Assembly: GCA_934047225.1 (NCBI GenBank)
Contig: OW203983.1
Span: forward strand, 3,100,001-3,164,000
Length of the DNA stretch: 64,000 nucleotides
Reading direction: 5' to 3'
Origin: Ypsolopha sequella
Lineage: Eukaryota; Arthropoda; Insecta; Lepidoptera; Ypsolophidae
Shown here: in pieces, positions 11,797-24,900 of the stretch
Numbering within the stretch: position 1 is the stretch's first letter
Layout of the letters: every line of letters starts with the position of its first letter
Position numbers and translations under genes: made by a program
Notes under the pieces: model-generated
What the model was told of the DNA's origin: nothing
The model's database searches: none
Seen by the model: only the letters and a program-made list of their open reading frames with translations

Positions 11797-12455
11797 TAAG
11801 TCTCATGTGGGTACCTTCTCATAAGGGTATCACCGGAAACGAAATCGCTGATAAAGACCACTCCATGGACCTCAAGATCTGAAATCATTATGGGTTAATT
11901 GTTGGAAAGAAGTTAGCAAAGAAAAAGGGAAATGGTACGCTGAGATCCAAAAAAACCCGCCCGCCCAACCTTGGTACCACAGAAACATGGCAGTGAATTC
12001 CAGAAAATATGTCACGACTCTAAACAGAATGCGATTTGGTCATTGCCAAACCCGTACTCACCTATTCAGACTTAAACTGGTTGAAGACTCCAAATGCATT
12101 TACTGCGATGAGGAAAACGCTGATTTGAACCACATAGTATTCAAATGTCAACAGTTTGGCATTCACAGACTAATTCTTGTGACAGGACTCGAAGATATTT
12201 GTGAATCTTGTACAACCAAGGAACTTTTAAGTTCCTCGGCAACAACAACGCACCTCCTACAAGATCTTTTGGCTGATCCAAAATACTTTACGCCCCTGTA
12301 CAAATTTATTATTATTATAACACTGTAAATAAACTTTGATAAAATTTATGTGAAAGTGATAGAAAAATAACAAAAAAAAATTTTATTAAAAAGAAAACAA
12401 TAACTACTGGCTCAAAAGGACAAGAATCCAGAGCCGTTAAAATATAAAAAAAAAA
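11797..12455 (+). mobile_element. LINE 3' end with RNase H remnant
   Basis: The frame starting near 11800 contains WVPSHKGITGNEIADK, the last RNase H motif of non-LTR elements that carry RNH (I-like and related clades). A shifted frame at 11987-12328 contains NRMRFGHCQTRTHLFRLKL and a zinc-knuckle pattern CIYC-x6-DLNHIVFKC typical of the C-terminus. The 3' UTR has GGCTCAAAAGG..CCAGAGCCGTTAAAA followed by an A-rich tail. It is 5'-truncated and frameshifted. The 3' UTR words recur at 42088 and 62750 (inverted). Confidence 0.75.
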
Positions 12456-12469
12456 GAAAAAAAAAGTTG

Positions 12470-12605
12470 CGTTCCAATACGCCTCGGTAAATGTAAAATT
12501 TAACTGTCAAAGTGAATTTTACATTTCTGACAAGGTTTATTGAACGACTTCGAGCTATTCGTTTTAACTTTTAGCTTTACCTCGACGTTTAGGAACGCTA
12601 CCATA
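12470..12605. repeat. Fold-back repeat just upstream of the Abl leader
   Basis: GCGTTCCAATACGCCTCGGT at the left and ACCTCGACGTTTAGGAACGC at the right form arms. GTAAAATTTAACTG..CAAAGTGAATTTTAC forms an inner hairpin. Probably a small MITE. Confidence 0.5.
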
Positions 12606-12863
12606 ATTGAATTTGTGTGTCAGACATAGGTACATAATGGCGGAGGCTGTGTTATTTTCAAGAAGTTTTTTCCGGCAATAGTAAAATGATAATCATCCAT
12701 GCGGCTGCATTAGGTATGTGGTTAACGTGGCGCATCTAAGAAGTAAAAAATATTAAGTCTGTGTCGCCTTAGCCACATTCCTAGCATGAATTAGTGTGTC
12801 AGTCGGTGCAAGGATTTTTGTGTAACGGAGTGAGGTGTCGCATGGTGGTTGGCAGTGAGGGTG
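12606..12863 (+). promoter_or_regulatory. Presumed Abl 5' leader/promoter region with upstream ATGs
   Basis: The 258 bases before the Abl start are free of recognised repeats. ATGGCGGAGGC at about 12637 opens a short frame ending in TAG. ATG at 12842 opens a 46-codon frame in another phase that overlaps the Abl start and ends at 12982. The Abl ATG has G at -3 and G at +4, while the 12842 ATG has C at -3, so scanning would favour the Abl start. No TATA box is evident and the transcription start is unknown. Confidence 0.4.
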
Positions 12864-12990
12864 ATGGGCGCGCAGCAGGGCAAGGAGCGCGGCGGCGCGG
12901 GAGGTGCGTCCATGCGCGCTCAGCGCAGCAAGCCTCGCGTCCCCAAGGATCCGCGACTGCTGGGGTCCAACATCTTCACTGAGCACAGTG
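12864..12990 (+). CDS. Abl: Abl exon 1 (N-terminus)
   Basis: Starts at ATG 12864 and encodes [14 protein letters not shown]... ending in GSNIFTEHS, as in insect Abl. The donor is G|GTGAGT after 12990, phase 1. GC-rich. Gly2 with a small residue at position 3 fits N-myristoylation (inference). Confidence 0.93.
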
Positions 12991-15900
12991 GTGAGTATCT
13001 CTGCCCATCTCTCTCTCTTGATGATCTCAGCTGATATACTTGTTCAGTCTCAAAGGCACTGGACTAAAAAGCTGTCTTTATAAGTAAACCTTCGCTTTGG
13101 CGATCCTGATGCACAACGTTGCAGTGAGCAATACACATTGTCGTAAGAATGACCTGTACGACTGTGTTCCTTCCATTCACTCTCTCTTCCATTTTACATT
13201 TCAAGACTAAATGTCTGCTCTGTACAAAATAAGGGTTGGGTCTTATATCTAGTATCCTCGTTTTGGGAAAACTGACGCTATGGGGGAGTTCAGGGGGTTT
13301 TACTGAACCTCCTGATATCAATTTTGGTTGCCGGAGAGGTACCTACGTATTTTATTTTATTATTTCATTTTTATTATTTTTTAGTGAAACAAAACGCAAT
13401 TTTTCATTTTGAGTGAAACGAAACGAAAGTAGTGAGGAAAAAGTACAACGACACGCAAAAAGTAATCAAAACAACGTAAAATGAAACGTTTTCTGTCAAA
13501 AATTACATTTGAGAAACGTCATGTGGCGCCATTTCGAGATGGTTCATTCCGTTGCTTTCGAGTGTACGCGAATGTTCTGTGCTCTGTTTTGTGTGCTTAT
13601 ATAACAAAGATAGAGCAGGAGCGAGCGAAGCGAGCTCAAACTTTCAGAGCACCCCGACTCGGTCAGGTTAGGTTAGAAGGCCATGGCGGTAGCGAGCGTA
13701 GCGAGCCTACCGCCATGGCCTTCTGGTTAGGTTGAACATGAATTCTTTGGAGCGAGCGAAGCGAGCGACAGGAGCCAGAAAACTAAGTATTTACGGAACC
13801 TAATAACAAAGATAGAGCAGGAGCGAGCGAAGCGAGCTCAAACTTTCAGAGCACCCCGACTCGGTCAGGTTAGGTTAGAAGGCCATGGCGGTAGCGAGCG
13901 TAGCGAGCCTACCGCCATGGCCTTCTGGTTAGGTTGAACATGAATTCTTTGGAGCGAGCGTAAGCGTAAGTTACCCCGACACGGATATTTTATTTTGAGG
14001 TTATGTTTTTATTTTATTTTTTTCTTAAAAACTACGCATCTCCGGCAGGCGGGGGTTGAAGAGGGGGGCTCCCCCCCCTCCCCCCTCCCCCCCCCCTCCC
14101 CCCGCAAACCCCTATCGAGGATACTTGATATAAGACCTTTACCCAAAATAATAAAGCTGATTTTGAAGGTTTTAAGTTTTAGTTTGACGTATCTAAATTT
14201 ACACTAAGTTGTGATTAAACCGAAGAGCCATTTTCAAGTCACAAATTTATAAACGTCAAACTTAAAATCTACTAAATTTATATTTGACAGTGCTAATTTA
14301 CTCAACTTACCTTCAAGGCACAGTTTAGAGCTGTCACTTGAGAAAATTTAGTATTTTTAGTTGGATTTTAATCAGCTGCTCGTAAGGTCCCTCATAAAAA
14401 CTGACTAAATTTTCCGACGACTTTTTCTGTAGTATTTTACAATTTTGTGATAGAAATAGATGTGTACCGTATTAAAAACATTCTTCGACACGTACACTTC
14501 AATCAAATACATTTTTAAATTGCAGTTTTGCCCAAATTTGTGTTATAACCTGACGACACATCTATGTTTTATTTCTATTGAAAAGAGTAGATTTGTCCGC
14601 TTACATACAGCTTGTGACCCTCGTATGATGGTAAGGTATGTATGATGAGGGACAACATTGTAGTTGCTTTCGACACGTACACACTTCAATCAAATACATT
14701 TTTAAATTGCAGTTTTTCCAAAATTTGTCCATTTACATACAACTTGCGAGCCTTGTATGATGGTAAGGTATGATGAGGGACAACATCGTAATTGCTCTCG
14801 CATACAAAAACTATAAGAAACACATACTAAGGTTTATGGAAGCACTAGCATCTGTGGTGTCGTTCAACCCTTCCGTGCTATGAGGTGCTACCCAAATAAT
14901 AGATTTCATTGCTTGTTAAAGCACCAAACTCGTGAGACAGCAGCAACAATTTTTTTGGCCTACTGTGTCCTGCACAACATGTTCATTGATAGCAAGCCGA
15001 GGTAAAACAGCTTGATATCGAACATATCATCTTTTCATCTGAAGGACAAGCAACATGTTACCAAGTCATGGAAACTCTTTCATTTTACTAATAAGATTTG
15101 ACAAATTAATAAAATAAACATTTTATAATTCAGATTTAATTCATAGCACTAAAACACAAAATAGTAAGATAATACATCGCAGTCCAGATCGGGGCTCAGA
15201 TCTATGGTACTTATGGTTTCTATAGGGTCCCGCCATCTTCGGGCGTACCAGCCCCGTACCAAGTAGGAGTAAATTTTGTTGTCACTCATGATCTCTGCTT
15301 GTAGATAACAGCAGCATTCCGCAATGCACTGGAAATGTTTTCGCCCATGCTCAGAACTGCATCAGCCAAGCCATTTAAATTTAGATAAAGAAATAAAAAT
15401 TAGTTGTACCTAAAGATCGTGTTGAACAAAAACAAAGGTTAAATTATTTTATTTTTACTTCACTAGGTACTTACATTTTTAATGTGCTTAAGTAATGCCC
15501 CGGAAGATATCCTGTAAAATATGTTTTTAAAAGGAAGTCTCCACTTTTTGACTCTGTTCCTCGAAGTTCAATTCAATTCAATTTTTATTTTGGCAAATGC
15601 GATGTCGACTATTCTGCCAGTGTCAAGTGATAGATTGTGAACGTATTATGTATTCCATGAGAAAATAAGATCTAAAAGGAAAGCAGACCTTGTAGGAGCT
15701 GGGACAAACACAAAGTACATGTTAGTAATTTAGACCTTATAGCCTCCTTGACGGCTATGCCTCATTCCAATCACTGCTGACATTGCGTTGAACTAGATTT
15801 GCTACTGTCGCTAGATTTAGGGGATTTTATGGATGTTTAGCGGGCAAAATTTTAAATTAGCGGGAATAAAATATTTAGCGATTTCTAGCGAATTTATTAC

Positions 15901-18900
15901 TCGTAAGCGGGCGACTTGTTTGTTCAATAAAAATCGTATGCGATTTTCCTTATCAGATTTCACGGGAATTCCCATAGTCCCCCCCATACTACAAACGATG
16001 TTGTTAAGAGCGGTTTCAACTGGTTTGTGAACAACCCGCCTTTTAAACCTCATAAAAAAAAATTAAATTCTACTTTACATCGAGTTGTGGGGCACTGCAA
16101 GTAAATCAAATATTGAGATCATGCAAAGATGCCAAAATGCCATCCTCAAGAAAATTGTAAACGCTCCCTGGTTCACAAAGTCCATGGAAATTCATGAATA
16201 CCTTGAAGTACCAACAGTGATTGAAGAAATACAGGAACGCAATGTGAAATACAAAGCCCGCCTTTTGTCTCACGTAAACAACCTAGCAACAGATTTGCTT
16301 ACTAGTAATGCTGATGTGGGACGCCTGAAGAGGCACACAATCCTGGGATTGCGTAACAGGAAGTAGACCGATAAAGGTTGTTTGATAGCTGTATCAACCA
16401 ACCCACAAGCTCTTCACCCACAAAATACCTGCTTATGGTCAAAAGACCGATCGCAAGTAGACCAAAAATAGGAAAAAAAAAAAAAAAAAAATCTACTTTA
16501 CAGAAACCAATGGAAACATTGTATGTGGTTCTCTTTATTTAGATGTTTAAGTGCAAGGGTTGTTTAGGCTTTAGATGAGATGGCACTAATGGAAGATGGG
16601 TGCAAAGCTGTTAGGTTGCTATGTAAACATTTTTTGCCCCTTTGTTGACACTGACCAAGGATTTTCAGAAAATGGGTTGCAATCCCGTTTTGGTCCCACA
16701 AGTATCCAAGGGGACACCCACTAAAGCTCCCCAAAGCAAAGCAAAATGTATTTTTTTGATGTTGTGTATGTAATGACGTAAACAGGTCAAATTAAATAAT
16801 CTCAAGTCTTGATGTGACACTTTGATGAAAACAGTTTATTCCACCAAAAACATAGAATAACTTCAAGTTAAACAAGCATATTTCATTAGAATATTTCATT
16901 ACAATTTAAATTAAATTAAGGGTAACCATGAGGTTGTAATAATATAATTTATATCTAGCTTCACAAAAATAAAGATAACTTTAGAAAAAAACGAAAACAA
17001 CCATTGTCTTAGGTGGAAAAGGAATACGGCATAGCGTGTGACTTCGAGAGTCGCTGAATTACAGCTGATACCTTGTTAAAAAATTTAGAATAAACAAAGG
17101 CAAATAATTATTAAATACCGTCATTGTGTCCTAGAAACAAAACAAAAACCTATACTTAAATCCCCCCACACCTTGGGGTAATATATATAAATAACATATT
17201 CTTAAATATTTATATTAAATAATAACTATTAAGTAACACATTTGAATACAACTGCATTTTTTTAACCGAACTTCAAAAAAGGAGGAGGTTCTCAATTCGG
17301 CAGCATTTTTTTGTTATTGTTTCACCTATACTCCGTCATTTCTGAACCGAATAATAAAAATAATGGGTTCATCAGATTTTCTTAAAGGACAGAAATTTTC
17401 AAAAAGAATAGCACAGAATGTTTCAAAATATTTTAGATTTCCTGATTTAAAAACAAAAAATACAAGGTTTGTTAAAAAATCTCAATTATATGATATGTAT
17501 GGATGGATGGTGGAACCTCAGGATTTAAATGAAATGGATTAATACAATAATAAAACAATCCACTTGCGTAAATAAAAATTACAGGAATAAATAATGAATA
17601 TAGTTCAGTAAATACCTTATGAATAAATATAAAACTGTACAAAATAGATATCAGGCCACGCAATATGTTTTGCGAAAAAAGTTTTTACGTGTGAGACACT
17701 GGCCAGTTATAATAAAAAGCAAAGATAAGAACGTTCCAACTTCAAAATTTCCCTACACATTGTTTACGAGCTAATTAAACTATCATGTCTCATTAAAAAA
17801 TGGATCTGCGTCGGAAACATTTTCGCGCAAGGATTTTTTACGATTTCTAATGTCGCCTAAAGCCGGACGAATCGTATAATAGACTTCAAATATAGCATTT
17901 ATGGATGAAAACCCTTCTAAGGCAACCGTGTACTGCTGGTATAACGAATATAAGCGTGATCGACCATCTTTGAGGGATGAAGAAAAAAGTGGTCGCTCTT
18001 TGACGGCTGTTACAGAAGGAAACGTGCTAGCACTGAAAATTTTAATTCAAGAGAATAAGCGAATTACGTATGAAGCGATTCAGCACATATTCCAGATGGA
18101 TCGGGTAGCGTTCACGAGATTCTACACGAGTACCTTCGCGTGTGGAGAATAGTTTCACGCTGGGTGCCCCACAACCTCAACTGTCAGAAGCAGGCCCGCG
18201 TGGAATGGTGCAGTTGTCACTGTTTGCTAAATTTGAAGCTGGCTCGTCTTGGCGTGTTTACGACATTATTACAGAAACGAAGCTCGACAGTTTGGCTGTT
18301 TGAAAACGAAAAAACGCCTACCAAAGTGAAGCGATGGAAAAGCGCAAGGAAGATTTTGAACATCTTGTAAATAAAACACATTCTTGGTAACTGTTCCACT
18401 TTTATATGTAAATTACACTAGCGACCGGTTTCGTTATAATAACATCGTCAGGCTTTTAGATATGGATACGAATCATGAGATGGAATATTTCGTCTTTGTT
18501 TACATTTGTGATGTGATGACAAAATCACGTTTGTGCCTTTTATTTACAAGATGTTTCAAATGTTCCATCAAGAACCAACAACGACAAGTATCATCATCAA
18601 TTTTTTGAAGATTTTGAACACTAGTTTTTTCAATTTGACGGGGTATTCGTTGTCAATTCTTTTACGAAATCAAAGTAGCATCAATGCCAAATGGTATACT
18701 ACCAAATGCTTGCCAGAAGTTTTCACTGCTGTGTGCACCAAGCGACCGAACACGGGGCTCCGCGGGCTACTGCTTCACAATGACAACGAGCCAGCGCACT
18801 CGGCCCTCAAAACGAGGGACTTCCTGCCCCCCTATTCTGTATCTTTGGTTGCCAACTGAACTAGGTGCCTATCATCAAAAACACAGATAAAAACTGAAAT

Positions 18901-21900
18901 TTCAAAATTGCCTTTAGTGGGTATTGAACTATTAACAATCTGTGACGTCACTTCAAGTGCGAACATATCCTTAGGAAATCGGAATTCGATAGTATATCTA
19001 TGTTTTTGATGATAGACACCCAGTCCAGAAGGCAACTAGAGATACATAATAGGCCCGCTGGACTGCACACTGGTTAAAGTTTTGGGTTACCGTCCTTACA
19101 GCTCTGAATAATATTTTGTATATTTTTTTATTGGTTTAGAATGAATGGTTATGTTAAGTGAAATAAAAATATATTTAAACTGAAATATAATTCAACTTTA
19201 ATTATTTAATAAAACATAACTTTAAATCTTGTCATGTAACTTTTACGTTGCAATATACCTCTCTTGCTCTTGCGACTGTAAGCCACATATCCACGTTTTG
19301 GATTTTAAACAAATGTTTTTTTTATAACAGGATTTGAAAGGAAGTTCGGCGAGTCTACCGCGTAATTCTGATTTGTATCAACTTCATGCATGCATGCGAA
19401 ATTCAACGCGTGCAAAAGAGATGGCATGTTAGGCGGGCGTCGTCGCACGCACGACAAATTTCAATCTCAAGTTGATGTTGATGAAAATCAGAATTACGCG
19501 GTAGACCCGCGGGTCGAGGCGATATCGATGCAATTTGCAATACAATTAGCTTTGCATAGCGTTTCGCATTACCTCTCATTTTTACATCCAATCCATTCCA
19601 TTTCAACATTCATTTCACTTGTGTTTCCAAAGCAACATTTTTATACTTTGCAATTGCTGCGCATATACCACGCCCTCAGATGTTAATGAAGTGTTATCTT
19701 ATAACCCTTGGGATTTTAGTTACTACTATACATGTGTTCGAGTTGAGTGTACGATCAATTCTTTGTGCTAACTGTCCAAGACAAGTAGGTCAATGAGTCA
19801 ATCAATAATCGCCTCTAGGTATCAGAAGCTAATAAAGATTTTCCATCGGCCTACTTGTCTTGTACATTCGGTATTGGTTCTCTATCACACAACAGTCCAC
19901 ATATGTATGTTCGCGTTGCGAAAGTTAACATAATCTGGTGAATATATTGTGTCTTATGGCTTAAGCTCTGGTTTCCTCCAAAAGCGGTGGCGACATTTAA
20001 CGGACGCAATATGATGGGCGTAAAAAGACGGCCGAAGACACGTGGAAAGTTCGAAACTGACGGCCTTCTTTTTACGGAAAAAAATAGACCACAAAGTACG
20101 TGTCAACGGTAGAAAATAGACGACCTTGATTTAGCGTTACTTGTGTATTTGGAAGATGAGCAATCATCAGAAGACGAAAAAAATCGTATTGGGGAACTTA
20201 TTTATACAAAGCTCGTATTAATAAAGGTGCTTTTGAAATTTTAGCGCGTCGCTATTATGCTTTACATTATATAATATATCATGAACCCGCACAAAATCTT
20301 CGCTGCTCCAGTTGACATTCATTTTACAATAAATAGTACACCGCTATTGAAAAAAACGTTCGAGATTCTTCAACACCGTAAAGAGCGGCCGTCATGCAAA
20401 TGGCGGCACCGCTACTGACGTTACGGTGTCAAACAACGCTCTCTAGGAAACCACGGCTATCTTGTTTTCATAGCCAACGTTTCAGTGACGTCATTCAACG
20501 CTATATAGCGACCGCTAAATGTCGCCACCGCTTTTGGAGGAAACCAGAGCTTTAGATCCTTTATGACATTGAGAATGAGGTAATTTTGCTTGTAATTAAT
20601 TACAATGCGAATTGGATATTTTAGGGCCATTATAATATCATATAAATCTTTAGGGCGAAACTTCGTGTGCTACACAAGGACGCCGCGTGTGACGCTCAGT
20701 GACTTGAGTGTCTTGAACGGAACGTTTCAGCTAGAATTTAGATTTTTCGGCCAACGACGTTTTATAGACAAAGAAAGAGCAAAAAAACAAGAAGCTGCCG
20801 TTTTTTTCTGGGCAGCTAACCTGTGAAGCACAATTAACGTGTTCTGTTCCATCCTTTGATTAATTTAGTGAAGATGCGGTATAACCACAACGCGGTTGAA
20901 TCCACAAATACAGGTCCAGTGGGCCTATCTTTGTTTAGTAGTATTCCAGGCGGCGTTTGTGTGCATGTAATTGAAAACACCTTTACCTGTGCTATAAAAT
21001 CCAAAAAAAACCTGTAGATATGCCTTCTTGTGCATTTATTGGGTGTAAAAATCTCTCAAGGACAAAAAACTAATTTCATGGCATCACCTTCCACACGTAA
21101 GTACACCAAAACCAGAAAATGTCCTTAAATTACTTTCTGCTTGTTTTTTTTACACTTCGCCATTTGCAGAAAAGGACGGTAATATTCAACATGAATGTGT
21201 GCGACTAGTTCGTTGCGCTAGCGACGACAGTCTTTCTCTTGCATGCCGCGTCACGTACAGCGCCACAAACTTATCTGTTCCGGTGGGCCAAATTAAAATG
21301 GCTTCTATATTTACTGTGCGACTGTCTTCGTGGCTGGAACAGATAAGTTTGTGGCTCTGTAATCACACGACTTCACCGCTGGGCTCAGCTCGCTTTCTTT
21401 CGGCTTTGTAACGAACCGAGCCGACCAAGCAATATCCTGTCTTGCTCGCTCAAAAGTCTTGTATCGTCAATCTATCTCTTTCGCTGATAGTAATTGCATA
21501 TACATTGTACGAAATACCTGTTCCATTTCTTGAATCAGGCGAGTAAGGGTGTTACGAATCTTCACTTAATTAATCAAAGGTTCCATCCATCCATCAGCGT
21601 AGTTCGTCCACTGCTGGACATAAGCCTTTCCAGGACTTTGCCACTCCCGGCGGTCATCCTGGAAGAATTGCCCATACTCGCACACGCTGGGCAGGCGGGT
21701 TGGTGAGCGCGGTGCCGCAACCCTCGCACCAATGACGCCGCTGCCCGTCACCGGTCTGTTATGGGTTCTAAATTCTAATTATTTATTATTCCAAAAAATT
21801 GTATTCTATGTAAGTAATCTATTGGGATGAGTAAGGGTATGGTCATCAGATCATAATAAACTGCTATTTTGTTTTCCACTATAAATACGCACGATTCGGT

Positions 21901-24900
21901 CATGACCCTCAACAAACGTCAACAATCGTGGGGAAAAATTGGCTGTCAAACGTGATTGTGCAGCTAACTTCAGGCCACTATAAACCACTATGGTATGTAC
22001 TATGGTGGTTGGTTTATTTAATACATTCTGCTTATTTACATAACCGACTTACCCACGATAGCTGAGTGTGTTTATTTTGTTTAATCTGATGACCACATTT
22101 CAAGTCAGCTATACTCTGTTTGATTGGACCTGCCTTCGCTGAACTGAGTACTAGTTATATAATAACTTGCTAACTTAATGAGTTTAGTGAGTAATGCCCG
22201 TTTTCACTAACCTTAGGTGACGCCTAATTCGGATGCTTAAGGCCCTTAATACCCCCAAATGGGTACTTTCTAAAGCCTACTCCTCTTTTATGGCCAAACC
22301 AAAAATATTCAAAAAATGTATTATGGATTATCAACTCTAGGACAACATATGCAACATTTTTCTTTTTCGTACCACCAAAACTTCTATATGAAAAATTGTT
22401 TCAACTGAATGGTGTTTTTTGGCTTGAATTTCCTACTGCTCATAAGCGGCTTAGGTGATTTAATTCATTTATGCTTTGATAAATAGATAAACTTGATAGC
22501 TATAAATATAACATAGAATTATTCAATCGAACAATGACGCCTATGTGAAAAGTATTATTTTCTCCTATTTTGCCCTTTCAAGGACGCAGCGAGCGTCGTA
22601 ACAGCCACCACGCATTGTGCACTGATTTGAACGTTATTTCAATGTCGTTTCCGTCGATATTCATACAGACAAACATCGAGCTGCTAATTTGGCGACGGTA
22701 ATCGCCTTAAATATTTAGGAACTCTTATTTCTATTACCTTAAGAACTCTTGAATATTTAGGCATCCGATTTAAGCGTCACTTAAGGTTAGTGAAAACGGG
22801 CATTAGTCTTGTTATTTTCGTTGGGATGATAATATGAAACGAATGCACAACTGATTTGCGAAGAAGACTATATCGAAACACGCTTTTGCGAATGCATGTC
22901 ATTGCACGTATATCGACAAAGTAGCCAGTGTACAAGTACATAACAACAGTTGAAGAATTCTCAGAATTAGGTTTTTAATGTTGTTTAATTTGCAAATCAG
23001 TTATAAACAAAAGGATCCGCCTGCTTGAATTATGTAACAGGCAACCATCTCTCATCGACACATTCACTACCTGATGCGCAGTCTAAAATTATCTTTGAAC
23101 AACTTAGATAGAATGTACATCTGAAAGAGATTTACAAAACAATTAAAACAACATATTTGTTAAAGATATGTGAAATTTACTGGAAATTAAAAAGCTGATT
23201 GTAAAAGTATATACTTTTACTATATTTACTGGCACTGGTTTCGAGAAATCTTTAAAAAACCCCAAAAATATGTCCCCCCCCCCCCTCATCTCCAAAACTG
23301 GTAAACCAAAAAATATGAAAAAAATCATGGTAATATGTGTTTACGTAAAGATTACAGGTAAAAAGAAGCGGTTGAGAATTTCACGAAAAAAAAATAACTA
23401 TTAAATTTATCATCCACAATACGGAACCCTAGTTACGCGAGTCTGACTCGCACTTGGCCGGTTTTAGTTTTTAATTGAGTTTAATATACTTAGCTTTACA
23501 ATATTCAGTTATTTTATTTAGTACCTAGCCCATTTCATCAAAGAAAGTATCACCATCTGTTATACAATTTCGAATTAAAACTTTTTATTTACCAAAATAG
23601 ATGACGCTATTTGAACGAAATAATTATTTAAATATTTATTTATGCGCGTTCTAATAATGAACAGCGCCACCTGTTGATTTTTTTATACTTACTTAAATTG
23701 TATATAATCTATATAATTAGAATTATGCCTAATCAAGGTGTTCTTGTTTTTTATTTAAAACAATCGTTCGTGACGTCTACAGGCCTTCATCGCCAGGAAT
23801 TATTATTTGCTATGTAACTTCTAACTTCTCACAGTAGAAAAGTAAAATACAAAAATCTTTAAATGACGATCACTTTTTTTCCGAGACCCGATTTTAACTA
23901 AACAAAGCCTATATTCTAATCCAAATTAAGGTCTGTCCACCTGTGAAAACTACATGAAAATCTGTTCAGTAGTTTCGGAGATATGCGCGAACAAACAGAC
24001 AGACAGACAGAAAAGAATTCTAAACTCTGGTACTCTTTTTAGTCACGCCCTTTCTATTTTTACTACTTTTTTTTTTAATGTACAGTCACACCGAGTTCTA
24101 TTCTTTTATTATATAGGTACGTGCTTATTGATATTATAGGGCAAATATATAGAATAAAAATATTTATAAAAAAATTTGATATATTTCGGATCATCAGTCA
24201 TTCATCATTGATTGATTAAAAATAGAAGAAAAGGTAGCACAAAATGCACATGGCGATGTTTAAATATGACTGAGTCAAGTTTTTTTTTTAATTCGGACAA
24301 ACGAAAAATATTCAAAATCGGTCTGTGTGCCACATGGCGTTGATTACGACGACACTGGCGATGGCGGTGTTATTGTTAAATGATTAGTAGCGCATTATGC
24401 CGCGACCTGTTTCTATAGGAACAAATTAATACTTTAAAAATAGAGTAGGCAAACAAATATAGCGAATGTCTTGTCCAGATGTGCGTGATTGATCTCTCCC
24501 GCTGAGTCCTGCTCTCTCCCCCCCCCCCCCTTCCTCCTCGCTAGTAGCACCACGAACAGCTTACACCTTCATTGCTTGCGAATATCTCGGTAAATAATTA
24601 ATTTTTCTTAAACATACGCGGAAATATTATCATTACTTTTGAATAAAGAACACGCGAAGTATCATATTTACGTAGACTGAAAAACCAAAATCACTTCCCG
24701 GCGCATTCTTTGAATTTGGAATGAAGAGCGCACCGGCAATGTTGTATGAAACGGTGTGCTGTTTGAATTTAGAACTCTTTCATCTATCGTACACATTGCG
24801 TTCTCGTGGCTGTATAGCCAGATGCGTCTACCTTTCGGCAAAAACTGTAAAAAAAAAAAAATTGGCGGTAAAGCGGAGTTCGTTGTTATTTGGTTAATAA

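Larger units (their letters stand above)
17800..18823 (+). pseudogene. Mariner (irritans-like) transposase, broken by two insertions
   Basis: ATG at 17800 opens [16 protein letters not shown], the usual mariner N-terminus. Then come [19 protein letters not shown], a segment with [24 protein letters not shown] and [25 protein letters not shown] and [16 protein letters not shown] (third acid region) follow after an insertion. Stops and frameshifts are frequent. At 18363-18606 a foreign segment interrupts the gene between two copies of GAAGATTTTGAACA. At 18827 a Harbinger-type MITE cuts off the C-terminus. The HTH and DD motif regions are recognisable, but no active protein can be made. Confidence 0.85.

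Noticed and set aside
13660..13740. Telomeric TTAGG array
   Set aside because: Only two GGTTA words occur on each side of the palindrome; there is no array.
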